A DNA stretch of 64,000 nt from Paramoeba atlantica (GCA_977017575.1 CDRNVI010000060.1:248001-312000); one strand, 5' to 3'; positions 20,589 through 31,042 are shown, counted from the first letter of the stretch. Notes: generated by a model from the sequence alone, not told the origin. Translations and numbers: made by a program.

Positions 20589-21945
20589 TATATCCACAGG
20601 CGCGCGGGAAGGTCATGTGCGCTGGAAGATATATTACGCAACCAGGCTCGCAGACGGGTTCGTAGTTTTAGAAAGAGTGTCTTGCCTTGTTGAGCACCGG
20701 GTGCGAGCGTCATGCCTAAAAATGTGCTACCATTATCACATATGTGTGGGATAGGTGACGTGCCGGTCATGATCTGTGGTCGGCGTGTCATATATCCAGA
20801 GTCTTGCGTCATCGCCATGTGTTGCAGCCGGCATTTTTTCACGTTTAGTTTCATCCCAATATCGCTTAGAACTTTGACGAGTGCGTTTGTAGCATTCTGC
20901 ATTTCCTGGGGGGTATTTGTCAGAATAGTGAGGTCATCTGCGAAGGCTTTTAGAAAAATTTCTTTCGCATTCCACGTGATCCCGTATTCGGGGCAACTTG
21001 AACGGACAAAACGCAGAACTAGCTCCATCGCCAAGTTGAATAAAATAGGCGAAAGCGTATCTCCCTGCAATACGCCACGACCTATCTCAATAGACTTCGT
21101 GAGTCCTTCTGCACATTTAATTTGTATAGACGCTCGTTCGTACAGCGCTTTGATGTAGTTAATGAGGATCGGTGAGACGCGCGCCCATTTTAAGGCCTGA
21201 AATAAAATTGTATGGGGTATAGATCCAAACGCGTTTTTGATATCAAACTGGGCAAGCACGTATTGCCTTTTGTGGCGCCGCTGGTGCTCGAGGAGCTCGC
21301 AAAGGACCTGGGTGTGCTCAACTGTCCCATTCATGTGCGGCAAGAAGCCTTTTTGTATTGTTGTGTCCAGGGCATTGGAATCCAGGGAATGCTGAAGGAT
21401 ACGGTGACTGAGGATTGAGTGGAAAAGCTTCCCAATGCAGCTAGTCAAGCTTATCGGCCGCCAGTTTTCCATACTTGAGGTGGGGCCCCCTTTGTGGATA
21501 AGTCGAGTGACCGCAGTTTTCCAGGTTGGAGGGCATACACCAAATTTTAGGACATCATTGAACACCTGTGCCATGTGAGTAAAGACAGGGGCGCAGCGCT
21601 TTAGCAGCGCGTTCGATACAGTGTCCGAGCCTGGGGCAGCCCCAGAGCGACGGCTGCTGCGATCATGTCTGAGTCAATATCTGACCATTGCATCTCATCA
21701 AGGGGAATTGGTTTCGTAAATTCTGCGGGAGGAATCTTGTGTATCTCTTCTGGCCTAGACATTGAGCCCACAAAGAATCTTTCAACCTCCTGTACAGGAA
21801 CTGTGGGGTAGGACGTCTCAGTTTCTGAGGTAGATGGGTCGACGCGATCTAAGCATTCGCCGGCGGCTGTCCAGGGATTTCGCTGGAATCGCGTAAGAGC
21901 CCACCGTCGATCGATTTCTTTCCTCTGCATACTGGATTCTTCCAT
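20589..21945 (-). pseudogene. LINE reverse transcriptase domain
   Basis: Motifs along the domain are 'WKTAVTRLIHKGG', 'WRPISLTS', 'QKGFLPHMNGTVEHT', 'QFDIKNAFGSIPH', 'GVLQGDTLSPILFNLAMELVL', and the catalytic 'FADDLTIL'. 'LNVKKCRLQHM' follows. All catalytic Asp residues are present. A frameshift near 21640 separates the upstream segment (21945-21601) from the RT body, which starts around 21610. It copies LINE RNA at the nicked target. The 'GFLPHMNGT' form of motif 2 is typical of NeSL/R2-related LINEs, unlike the 'GFRPERST' of the remnant at 54146-54808. Confidence 0.88.
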
Positions 21946-24231
21946 GTACTGCTTAGTGCCTTTTCGGCTTCCTTTATTTCCCCTCGTTGCTTGTTTCTCG
22001 CAGGACCCTTCATGAACGTTAGCGCACGTTTAAGTTGTCGAACGTGTTGACTGAGTACTTTCACTGTGCGTTCAATGGCTAAGGGTCGTGAGTTTCTTCG
22101 GGCTCTGCCAGTTCTGGTCCGTATAAGAAAGCCGTGCGTCGGATCGTTTTCCCGTGCGGCCTCGAATGCAGTTACAGCGAGGATTGCTGAGAGTATTTCA
22201 GCTTGCGACAGGGCGTCCTCTTTGTTTCGCGCCAGGTGGATATACGAGTTGCAGCGTTCCTCGATCTTCGCAATAATACTCTCCCACTGTTCCTCTGTGA
22301 AACGGACTAGAACGCGACCTCCATTTATTGTGCGGAATGTTTCGAGTAGGTTCTGCAGTTCAGGGAGAGGTCGGGTAGCCGGGACTTGCCTGACACGAGG
22401 GATGCGCTGCAATATCGTGTGTTCGCAGTTTCCTTCTGGTGGGGGAGGTAAAGGTAAGGGCAGAGGCGTGGGATCTGTTGCGGACTGCACAAGGGGTAAA
22501 GAAGGTGAGGAGCGGCGTACAGAAGGAGAATCATGTTGCGGGGCGTGGACAAGTGGTGCATTCCGCACAGGGCTCAGTATTGGACTCGAGCGATTCGAGG
22601 GGTTGATGTGAACTGGGGGGTAGGTTGTTGCGCGTGGAGGGGGCGGTAGTGAAGCTTTTGCGGCGCGTTCCGCATCACCCATTGCAGGGCACAGTATATT
22701 TCTCGTGGTCCAGCATATGGCAGAGTACGCTACTTCAGCGACTTTGAGGAGAACTCCTTTCTGGCAGCATTGATGTTTACATGTTGCCTTGTCCTTACTT
22801 TTATGAGCGCAGTTGCGACGAGGCGCTGTTGGGGCAGGGGTGTTGTTGTCATTGCTGGTGTGCAGGTCTGGAGAGGTACGGACGGGTTCGCGGAGTACAA
22901 CCTCCGTGCTAGGTTGTATGACACCATTTTTGCAACATCGATGCTTGCACTGAGCTTTGTTGTTACATACAGGGCGTTCTCGAGCGTTCTGAATACGCCA
23001 AAGACATACAACTCTGCGAGAGCTCTCCAATGCGCTATTGTGTTCCAAAATTAAACAATTTTTACAAAATTTAGACCCCTCCCAGATGGAAGTTTTCACC
23101 CCTGTATGTGCCGACAGGGGCGATAATTGACTTCATTGGTTGATGTTTGTGTGTGGTGTGTGGCGTCATCCATGTATCCTAGTGAGGGCGGATTTACGGT
23201 CGGGAGCTCCGGATCCCTGACCTCTTCGAAGTGTCCGATGTCTGGTGTGGTATGCTGATCGGTGTCTATGGATAAGTCTGCTGGTAGTGGACTACTTGCT
23301 CGAGCTATGGGTGGTTCCACGAGGGGTAGCATTGGTTGAGGACTAGTTTGGGCATCTGTAATGGGGACCCCCACTTTGCAACACTTGTGCAGACAATTTC
23401 TTTTGTCGCGGCATGTGTGTTTACACGGTCTTCTGTGAGAAGTGAGGGTTCCATAGGGGCAACGTCCTCCGGAGAGGGAAGAGACACGTTAGGCGGAAGA
23501 GATCCTTCGTGTCGTACTTTGCAACATGCGTGGAGACACGATGTTTTGTCCCGGCATTTATGAGCGCATGGGGCACGTGGTTCGGAATCGTGTTTTGAGG
23601 CATATGATGGCGGTGACACCTTGTAAGAGTCATCTCGGATCCTATAGGGTGCGTCGTAGGTGATCTCTGGGTGACCCCGTAGTAGTTCAATGGGTTGTAT
23701 TTTTCGAGTTACGTGTGTGATTTGGAATTTTCGTAATCCTGGGATGTCACTACCACATAATTTCTTCGTGACCGCTTTGCCGAGCGCGTTCGAAGAGGAG
23801 TACACTGCGTTAAGCTGCCTGAACGAATCCCTGTAGGCGGAACTCCAGCTGGCGTGACAAAACGTGCGACTTGGGTTTTCCGTTTCTTGGTATTTTAGGT
23901 GTTCACATGCGTTGTTTTCAATGACATCTTGAATTGTACACGATTTGATTATCAGACCATCACTTCTTTTGCTTTCCGACTTCAAGGTTTTGCCGATCGA
24001 GGCTTCAGCCGTGTGGACACTCGAGAAGAACTCTCGTTCTGTGAGGGCAATGGCTGCGGCATGCGTGTCTGGGAAATATGACCATGTGACGCTGTCCGAG
24101 GGGCGGATTTTGACGGGCATCGCTCGACTTTGGATGAAGTGAAAGCTCTGGGGATGTCGCTGCGCGCTGACAGGTCCTCCAGGGAGGCCGTCGTGCGCGA
24201 TGGGAGCCGGTGAGGTGACATTGGAGGCCAT
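21849..24231 (-). pseudogene. LINE N-terminal region with four Cys/His knuckles
   Basis: Starts at ATG 24231 ('MASNVTSPAPIAHDG'). Four short modules of the form C-x-H-x-C-x5-C-x-H-x-C-C-K occur: 'CAHKCRDKTSCLHACCK' near 23520-23570, 'CKHTCRDKRNCLHKCCK' near 23360-23415 in another frame, one split by an insertion at 22969/23104, and 'CAHKSKDKATCKHQCCQ' near 22760-22815. The module resembles the Cys-rich tail motif of HFM1/MER3 helicases. Pro-rich linkers separate the modules. A frameshift lies between the first two modules and another near 21900. It probably binds nucleic acid. Confidence 0.75.
22970..23103. mobile_element. 134-bp Tc1-derived mini-insert in the LINE
   Basis: The insert is one end of the Tc1-like family (complement of the left end of the 8738 element for about 126 bases, including GAATACGCCAAAGACATACA) joined to a short CAGGGCG start. 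TA flanks both sides (22968-22969, 23104-23105). Removing it and one TA joins 'PCRHI' to 'CNNKAQCKHRCCK', restoring a knuckle that matches the other three. Confidence 0.88.
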
Positions 24232-24276
24232 GCTCCGGAAGATAAAGTTAGTACAAAATTGAAAATAATTCAACAA

Positions 24277-24440
24277 GGTACAGAAACTGCATCTTTATTA
24301 TATATTAGGAGTTCCAGGCCTGGAGGAAGTGCGTTAAGCTTAACTGCACCGGAACAATCGTTGTATTCCAGGTTAAGACCTTTTAATGTAGACTGGAAAT
24401 GCTCCAAATTCAGTATCCCCGTCAAGTTGTTATCGCTTAT
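24277..24440 (-). pseudogene. LRR gene tail remnant
   Basis: The coding strand reads 'DNNLTGILNLEHFQ', 'LKGLNLEYN' and 'NALPPGLELLIY', then a TGA at about 24278, in the same repeat style as the other LRR genes here. An in-frame stop lies just upstream, so only about two repeats remain. The stop is immediately next to the LINE 5' end, so this locus was destroyed by transposon insertion. It shares the minus strand of the host genes. Confidence 0.7.
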
Positions 24441-24451
24441 TTATTATTTCA

Positions 24452-24470
24452 TACAGGGCGATTGCCTGTA
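24452..24470. repeat. Small TA-flanked imperfect palindrome
   Basis: TACAGGGCGATTGCCTGTA has CAGG(G) ends facing each other between two TA dinucleotides. It looks like the abutted tips of the Tc1-like family (compare TACAGGGCG at 22968), perhaps a footprint or deletion relic. Confidence 0.35.
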
Positions 24471-24540
24471 GAGATTAAGGGATATGGTTTGCTTCGCAAA
24501 GCACGTGCAAGCCATACCCTGTTAAACCGAATTACCGTTA

Positions 24541-24626
24541 CCCCCCTTACTTATCCAGGTACGCTACTTATCACAAAATCCCAAACCTTACTTATCCGCA
24601 AGGATAAGTAGCGTACCTGGACCTTG
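24541..24626. repeat. C-run plus hairpin, possible element end
   Basis: ACCCCCCTTACTTATCC is followed by AGGTACGCTACTTATC and, after a spacer, the complement GATAAGTAGCGTACCT. The layout (C-run then palindrome) matches the element ends elsewhere in the window, and it lies 135 bases upstream of the pogo-like transposase, so it may be that element's left end. Confidence 0.45.
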
Positions 24627-24760
24627 GCCTTTTTTCCGAACTTTTTTATTGTTTTAGATTTGAGGTAGCTGTACAATGCGTTGCTATTTTAAAGTATTTA
24701 TCTATCTACAACTCTTGAATTCTTTTTTCTACGACTCATCCTCCCTCTCTTTCTCTCTGA

Positions 24761-26252
24761 ATGTCTGACTTGAATCGGCTGGTTTTTCATGCAGGGCAGG
24801 TCCGCAACGCACTCTTACCACAAGAAGCGGTTGTCGTAATTCCGGATCCGAATGCCGTAGTCAATGTTATCCCAAACGTTGAACTATTGGCCCGTGCTCA
24901 AGTTCAACAAGACCGTCCACGAAAAAGTCGTGTCGAGCTTACTATCCAGCAGAAACTTAACATTTGTGCTTCAATAGAAGCTATGAAGCCCGAAGCAACA
25001 GTTGCCGCAGAGTTTCGCATCACTCCTTCCACGGTGCGAAAAATCGTCCTGAAGAAGGAGGAGTGGATGAGGCTTGTGCGCCTTGGCCACGGAAGTTCCT
25101 ATCAATTCCACCCGCCGCGTCAGAATCAGGAATTGTACACTCAGGGTTCTCGCATGATTGCGGTCTTGCGTGACGCGCTCGTCGGGGTCACAAAATCGAT
25201 GATGTTTCAATACTTTGGGACATTTGACCATTTCAGTCAATTCACAGAAAATGGGAAGGAAAAGTTCTGGCAGCGCTTTTGTCGATTTGCGAACGTTTGT
25301 CGCCGTCGTGTAAACGGTTGCACTCAACTCGTTCCGACAGATGCTGATGAACGGGTCCGAAACTTTCTCGAGATGATGACTCTGATGAACGTCGATCGCA
25401 GAGGTTAATCTGTCATCCTCACGGGTGATGAGACCGGAGTTGTGTGGGAACCTGTAAGTAGTGTTACAATTGAACTTCGTGGGACGCGGCGGGTGCGAGT
25501 TAGCACAGCCGGAACGGAACGCCAAATGACGACAGCTTTTTTCGCGGCGCGCTCCGTTCGAGGCGCGGGTGGCGTTTGGGACCACACCATGTTGCTCCCT
25601 CATCTCATCTGGCAGGCGCAGTCCTCCACAGGCCCCATCTCTCGGGAAATCAACGCAGCAGCTGTAAAGTACCGTTGTACTGCCACCACAACTGCATCGG
25701 GGTGGACAAATGGCGACTCTTTTCTGGCATGGCTTCAACGAGAGTTGTTAGACCATGCGCGTTATCCTCCGCGACAAATTTACTTGTGATTAACCTCTAT
25801 GCTGCTCATCGAACTCACGAAATTCTTACCTTCGTGAGCAAGAGGTTGATGTCTTGTTCATTCCTTCAGGTTGCACCTCGCTCATCCAACTCATGGATGT
25901 TGCAGTCAACCGAGCGTTCAAGCACCATTACCGGGATAAATTTTCTACCTGGCGTGCCTCTCAGAACGGGTTTCCCGCCCCACGCGTCAGAAAATCACGC
26001 GTTTTGTCACTGAAGCGCTACAGTCCTTTCCTGCCATAGAAGCGTATGGTGTGGAATTTGAACGCAAGCTCTCATCCCACCTTCTACGAGGCGCAGAAAC
26101 AATTTCCCCCCAACGGGTACAATCTCTACGTGGTAGTACCCTTGTGGTTGGCGCAACGCCTGCAGAAGCTGCTTTGGAGACAGAAGTCGTCTCCAATACT
26201 TTTCAGCAGCTTTCTTTCGGTGAGGAAGTGATTGATGCGGACACTGATCAAT
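24761..26252 (+). pseudogene. pogo/CENP-B-like (DDE_1) transposase
   Basis: The N-terminal frame (24761-25408) holds a CENP-B type helix-turn-helix ('LTIQQKLNICASIEAMKPEA', 'EFRITPSTVRKIV'). The catalytic part continues in another frame from about 25410: 'LTGDETGVVWEPVSSVTIE' carries the first Asp and 'GTERQMTTAFFAA' follows. 'GWTNGDSFLAWLQRELLDHA' comes next, and after a further shift near 25790 there is 'NLYAAHRTHEI', where an Asn stands at the position of the second catalytic Asp. 'FIPSGCTSLIQLMDVAVNRAFKHHYR' then matches the 'P..TS..QPMD' block, with the final Asp kept. At least three frameshifts; not functional. It would bind its own terminal repeats and insert at TA. Confidence 0.82.
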
Positions 26253-27120
26253 GAGCGCTTTTTGATATAAAATTGTGTGCACTCGGGCAAACTTGACACA
26301 CACCTATACCATGTTCATGGTATAGGTGTGTGTCAAGTTTTCGAAATAGATATAAACGTCCTCCTGCAACGTGAATGGGTTTTTGTGTAAGTTTAGTTGT
26401 GTAAGTTTAGGCGCAGCTGAGATGAAACCTCTCACGCATAATTGCCGGAGAACACAAGTCGTCGCACACGGCTCGGAAGGCTTTTGAGGGCGTCCACCCT
26501 GCAGCCTGGTAGTGTCAGGTCCTTTTTCTTTTAGAATTATTGAAATTTTTGAGATGCTTAAATATATTGCATTGGAGATAGACTTCATAGACGCACCGTT
26601 GTCGTAGAGCTCTGCAATTCGTTTCTTTGGATAACGTGGTGTGGGCCTCATATAGAGTACAAAAAACAATGTAATAGTGGAAGATAAAATCTATAGCCTA
26701 AAAGTTCTTCTTTTCTATGAGGCCCACACCGCGTTATCTAAAGAAACGAATTGCAGAGCTCTACGACATTCTTTCGTGGGCCCTGGGACCATACAATTCT
26801 GGTCCAACGATGACAGAAAGCTAGCCTTCGTTCGGCCCTTGGAAGCTGTGGCTGAGTTCCCTTTCTCTAAAACAAAGAGGCCAATGAAAGGATCAATAAA
26901 GACTATATTAAAAAGAAGCAGAAAGTACACGAAAAAAAGTCCTGTAGCAGAAAGCACTCCAAAGTAAAGAAAGTTGTGGTAGTTAATACAGTAATGTGGC
27001 TACCCGAAATATTGCTGTAAGAAATAATGTTTCTCCATGTATGCTAGGAACACATACTTTTATCATTCTTACTTTACACTCCCCCTACACCCTTCCTATG
27101 CCCGACGTCGGCGTTCAAAC
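26253..27120. repeat. Palindrome-rich Tc1-like debris
   Basis: 26289-26340 is a 52-base palindrome: 25-base perfect arms (AAACTTGACACACACCTATA...) around TT. At 26590-26770 two copies of a transposase-like start ('MRPTPRY.KKRIAELYD', a helix-turn-helix beginning) face away from each other: minus from 26649 and plus from 26718, separated by about 68 bases. The minus copy continues with a helix-turn-helix ('MKSISNAIYLSISKISIIL') and then decays. The remainder (26780-27120) is unassigned. Confidence 0.6.
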
Positions 27121-27139
27121 TTCAGGCTTTCAGGACCTT

Positions 27140-27662
27140 TTGTTGTAGGTTTTGTAAAATTAAGTTGTCTGAACTGTTTACACAAAGACTCCGAAGTCCC
27201 ACCGTAACCCTTGCGGACGCCGTGGCCGCGTCACCCGCTACCTCCCACGTGCATTTCGACCTGCACTTATACAGGAACCCACCATCCCTGCTCTCGCACC
27301 AAACTGAAGTGAGACCAGACGGGTGGGTGAAGCTGCACAATGGGACGGAATTTATCATCGAATTAACCTCCCCCTGGGAGGAAAACTTTACAGAGGCTCA
27401 TGAGCGGATGGTTCGGAAATACAGCTATATCTATAATCAATGGAAACTACATAATCCTTCGACGTTTGTTCTAGTCTTTGAAGTAGGGGCAAGGGGGAAG
27501 TTAAACTCTACTACGCGTGCGCTAAAGTCCCTATTCGGAGGCAGCAAAAGTGCTGCTTCTGCGTACCGGGAGAAGATGGACCAGCGCGCTATTCCAGGTA
27601 GCTTTGTAATCTACCAGTACCGTGACAACCCTACGTGGGAGGTGCTCAACTTTCAGCAGTGA
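27140..27662 (+). pseudogene. LINE tail fragment with endonuclease domain
   Basis: Plus-strand, 5'-truncated copy of a LINE related to 18640-24275. It retains 'VRPDGWVKLHNGTEFIIELT', 'PWEENFTEAHERMVRKYS' and the conserved tail 'VLVFEVGARGKLNSTTRALK', ending in TGA at 27660-27662. The frame is open, so the domain itself is undamaged, but reverse transcriptase and knuckles are missing. This is the usual result of incomplete reverse transcription. Confidence 0.85.
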
Positions 27663-27799
27663 CGACTTCTGAGCAAGCGGCACGTTTTGTGCGTGTCTTC
27701 TTTCTCAGTGCTTATCTCTGCAGCTCAGCTGCATGATTAATATACTAGTCCAGGAAATATTCCTCATTGGTCGCATTTTAGAGAGATCTCATAGGCAGA

Positions 27800-28150
27800 C
27801 ACATACGTGTTTAAGATTGTAGCGGAACGCCAAGCGAAATTTCTCGGATCCCAGTACAGCGATCCACCGCGACTAGAAGTGAATCCGCTTATTCGTCCGA
27901 GAAAGAAGAATTATGAGTGATTACGCTCTGTGTCATGGATGTGCGGAGTTCGCTTGTGTTAAAGAGTGGCGTTTTAAGCTACAAGTCCCTTGCGGTGACG
28001 ATATCATTCAATGGTCGAAAAAACATTTTCCTTGCAAGCCAGCGATCTGTCCTGAGCATGGGCAGCATTGCATGGAGCAATCCGAGAAGCCGGGAACCAT
28101 GATTTTATTGTCGATGAAAGTAATCAAAGGTGCTATTGCAATAAACTAGA
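27800..28150 (+). pseudogene. Merlin transposase N-terminal fragment, copy C
   Basis: The plus frame 'YALCHGCAEFACVKEWRFKL...GDDIIQWSKKHFPCKPAICPEHGQH' aligns with the zinc-ribbon N-terminal domain of the Merlin copy at 39874-41092 ('RPVCRGCPGYACVRLW', 'CPDHGNQ'). Both CxxC/CxxH pairs are kept. The fragment stops after 'MILLSMKVIKGAIAIN' and the hAT-like gene begins 40 bases later. Confidence 0.7.
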
Positions 28151-28186
28151 TTTTTGTCAAGTCTTCAACTGTTATACCTTATCCTC

Positions 28187-29455
28187 ATGAGCCCAGGCAA
28201 GACAGGTAAACGTTCCAGAACAAAGCGGTCGTCCGACAACCAAACTGAGTCACAGGAAATGGTAAATTCAAAAGCGTCACCGGCAACGCCAAGTGCTTCT
28301 CAGGCGCGGAGAAGGATTATCAGGAAGGAGCATGAAGCTTCTCAGGATCTCTCCGGCTCTTCTCAGGATCTCTCCGGCTCTTCTCAGGATCTCTCCGACT
28401 CTTCTCAGGATCTCTCCGACTTGCTTGAGTCGCGGTCTCAAGCTGCACTGTCCTCGGAGCTCACCCCAACCAGGAACACTACGAAGTCCAAATCACACAC
28501 CGGAAACGTGGAAGACCCTCTAAAACATGGAAAGCAGCACAATTTTTTCTCCTATGAGCTTTGCTTGTTTACCGATGACGTAAAATCAAAATCATATAAA
28601 AAGGAATTGGATCGTAGATCCGAAGCCGGCACATTTAAAAGACCCTGCGAATCAGAGGCGTCACGCAGTGTGCAACCTTTGTTTTACCATATTTCACAGC
28701 AAGTGTATTCAAACGTTTACCCAACATAAGAACAGATGTACGGCACTGGATGAACAAGTTAACGAACATACCTTGGACAATCAGGTTGTATCGAAAGAGC
28801 ATTTTTCAGCGAGTGTCTTTCCTTTCCCGCAGCAAAAGTTAATATGTCTACTGAGAGTTTTTTGTGCTTCATCCGTACTTACGAAGAAATGCGACCTAAT
28901 GATACACCGACTTCCATAATGACCGGCCTACCGTGCCCTAAAACTTTTCATGTCAAAGAAAAACAACTGGCTTGCAAGCTTTGGGAAAAAATCCGAGAAG
29001 TCGTGAGTACGCATGAGTTTTTTGGTTTGTCAATAGACGGAGGGATCGATACCATAAAACCCCAACATCTTGTCATCAGCGTACTGTACGTCGGTATGGA
29101 ATCTTTCGTGCTCACCCCCGTATACCACCAGCGCAAAAAGGCGTTTAACGGTGTGGAAATGGCGTCCCATCTTGTCACGATGCTTCGTGGTGGACTGGGG
29201 GACACTGTGCAGAAACTAAGGTATCTCATGGTTGACGGTTGTCCAGTGAATCACGTTACACGTGCTGCCACGGAAACCCGGCTTAAAGAAATATATGATC
29301 GCTACCAAGCCGTGGGAACGCTGGACTATACCAATTTAAGTCAAAGAGTGCGAGCAAACATTCCCTGCGTCCTAGAGCTTTCATGTTTCGGGCATCTTTT
29401 GAACCTTGTGGCCCGTGATTCTCTGGCTCATTACAGAGATCGTCCGTCCATTTCA
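28187..29455 (+). pseudogene. hAT-like transposase with BED finger, broken
   Basis: Starts with a Ser-rich segment ('MSPGKTGKRSRTKRS') containing four tandem 'SQDLS(G/D)S' units (28336-28425, 21-base repeat). A shifted frame at 28632-28720 reads a BED-type finger ('HAVCNLCFTIFHSKC', 'FTQHKNRC'). From 28844 the frame returns and encodes the hAT RNase-H-like core: 'FFGLSIDGGIDTIKPQHLVI', 'LRYLMVDGCPVNHV' and 'IPCVLELSCFGHLLNLVARD', the last matching the hAT 'C.aH.LNL' signature. The C-terminal insertion domain and dimerisation region are missing; homology ends where the Merlin copy starts. Confidence 0.72.
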
Positions 29456-29463
29456 TTCAGCGA

Positions 29464-31042
29464 ATGTTCGCCCGATTTATGGCTCTCCTGGAAACTGCTA
29501 CTTACGAGAGGCCGCCTACTGGGCTGCGTGAATTCCCTCCTCCCCAACAAGAACAACTCGATTCCTCTATTCGGCGCAGACGACCTGTTCCTGTCCCACT
29601 TTTACCTGTGTTTCTCATTGGCGGAGTATTACAGATGTTCCACAAGGACTGATGCAACAAGGACTGGTGCAGAAGACTGGATGCGGAATCATGATTTGTT
29701 TTTCCCACCCATTTGTCCTTCGCACGGGATGCACTTTATGTCCGACGTTCCAGGGAAACCAAATCTAAGTATGTGTGGGCATCGAGAACCCGGCAAGGTG
29801 AACCGATTGAAAGTTTGTAAGTGGTCCCGGCAAGGTTGCCGATTGAAAGTTTGTAAGTGGTCACCATTTATTTCTCCCCGTACGCAACTTACTCCAGGGC
29901 AATTCTTGCTCGTATTGGCAGACATTGCGAACAACATGTGCACGGGACAGATAACTCGTAATCGTGGACTTGATCGCAAGGTGGTTCAGGATCTCCTGCA
30001 CACTCTTGCGGATGCAGCGCTCCGTAACGAAACCATGTTTCATTATGAATTCAGTCGAGTGCAGGTCGATGAGACCTTCATCGGCAAACGGAAGTATAAT
30101 CGGGACCGTAGACAGCGGAAAAGGGGATGGTGGTTCGCAACTGTCACGGAGTCTCGTGGCACTGGTAAAACGGGGCGGACCCATTGGAAATTGGTAAAGC
30201 GTCGTGATACGCCTACCCTCCATGGCTTCATCATTCCCCATCTTACCAGTGCGCGATCCGTGGTAGTGAGCGATTGTTGGGGGGCTTACAATGGTTTGGA
30301 CAAAGTTTGTCGTCACTACTCCGTGAATCATAGTAAGGAGTTTGTGAACGAGAAGGGATATCATACTAATGGCGCTGGGAGTGTCCACAACACCATTAAG
30401 TATTCGGTAAGACTCCAACACTATAATGTATATTGGGGCAACAACGTTGGAATTGCAACGAAACGTCGCGCTCCAGTGTGTAAAGTATGGGGATACCCAT
30501 AATGGCCGCGAGCAGTCTTGGCAGAGTCGCTTTGTGAATATAATGAAGTGTATTAAAGACAACTACGGTTTTCCCGTTCCCGAAGAATTTGAGGAACTCA
30601 GTTCCGTTAGTTGCGCATCAGACTACGAGGGATGACGCTTTTTATAATATTTGTTCATACGCAGTCTTTTTTTGTGTATTACTTATTTTGCTGGGACTCA
30701 GGGCTCAACCTGACTGGCTAAAAAAACAAGAAAAAATAAAAAAAAGTAAAAAAAGAAATTGTTTTGGGCGCAAGAATACCATGTAAGCAAGGTTTAATCC
30801 TTCAAGGCATAAAGATGCTGTTTCTGTACGTGTCCTCACGATCCCTATTACTGCGCGCAAGGGCTATAACCTTTTCCAACAGTAATTCAGTCTCGCTTAC
30901 AATAAAAAACCTAGCTCCGTTCGTCGAGCTTTTTTTACAAAAGAAATTGCGTTTTTATTCATCGAACAGGGCATCCTGTTCGATGAATGATTCATCAAAC
31001 GCACTGTCCGTTCGATGAATATTCATCGAGTGCCCCCCCTTC
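29464..31042 (+). mobile_element. Merlin (ISXO2-like) element, copy A, 5' truncated
   Basis: The transposase starts in one frame ('MFARFMALLETATYERPP', 29464) and continues from about 29640 in the next. 'ICPSHG' is the zinc-ribbon half. 'LLVLADIANNMCTGQITRNRG' is the conserved helix. 'VQVDETFIGKRKYNRDRRQRK' holds the first Asp and 'VVVSDCWGAY' the second. Where the other copies have the catalytic Glu ('AEGV'), this one reads 'AGSV'. After a shift near 30420 it ends around 30634. A tandem duplication of about 36 bases lies at 29797-29860. The 3' flank shares 'gctgggactcagggctcaac' with the copy at 39525, and the element ends in hairpins (30957-31042). Confidence 0.85.
30957..31042. repeat. Hairpin-rich right end of Merlin copy A
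   Basis: Alternating TTCATCGAAC / GTTCGATGAA units form several overlapping hairpins and end in GAGTGCCCCCCC. The layout (hairpins plus GTGCCCC edge) matches the ends of the Merlin element at 39525-41507, but with a different core word. Confidence 0.7.

Larger units (their letters stand above)
18640..24275 (-). mobile_element. LINE with restriction-like endonuclease, degenerate
   Basis: A minus-strand non-LTR retrotransposon about 5.6 kb long. Order along the coding strand: a region with Cys/His knuckles (24231-21849), reverse transcriptase (21945-20589), a CCHC knuckle and a PD-(D/E)XK-type endonuclease (19840-18675). The order RT, knuckle, endonuclease places it with R2/NeSL-like, endonuclease-at-C-terminus LINEs. 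It is broken by at least three frameshifts and carries two TA-flanked insertions (19842-20588 and 22970-23103). The 3' untranslated part is only about 100 bases before the second Tc1-like element. The 5' end abuts the stop codon of an LRR remnant. Confidence 0.88.

Noticed and set aside
23096-23099. Met in the Tc1-derived insert as a new start for the LINE protein
   Set aside because: The 'MKTSIW' start is just the translation of the Tc1-like terminal repeat (the same appears at 10311), so it is chance.
28844-30502. A true hAT-Merlin fusion transposase
   Set aside because: Both parts have their own frameshifts, and the Merlin part lacks its catalytic Glu; the joint frame is best seen as chance.
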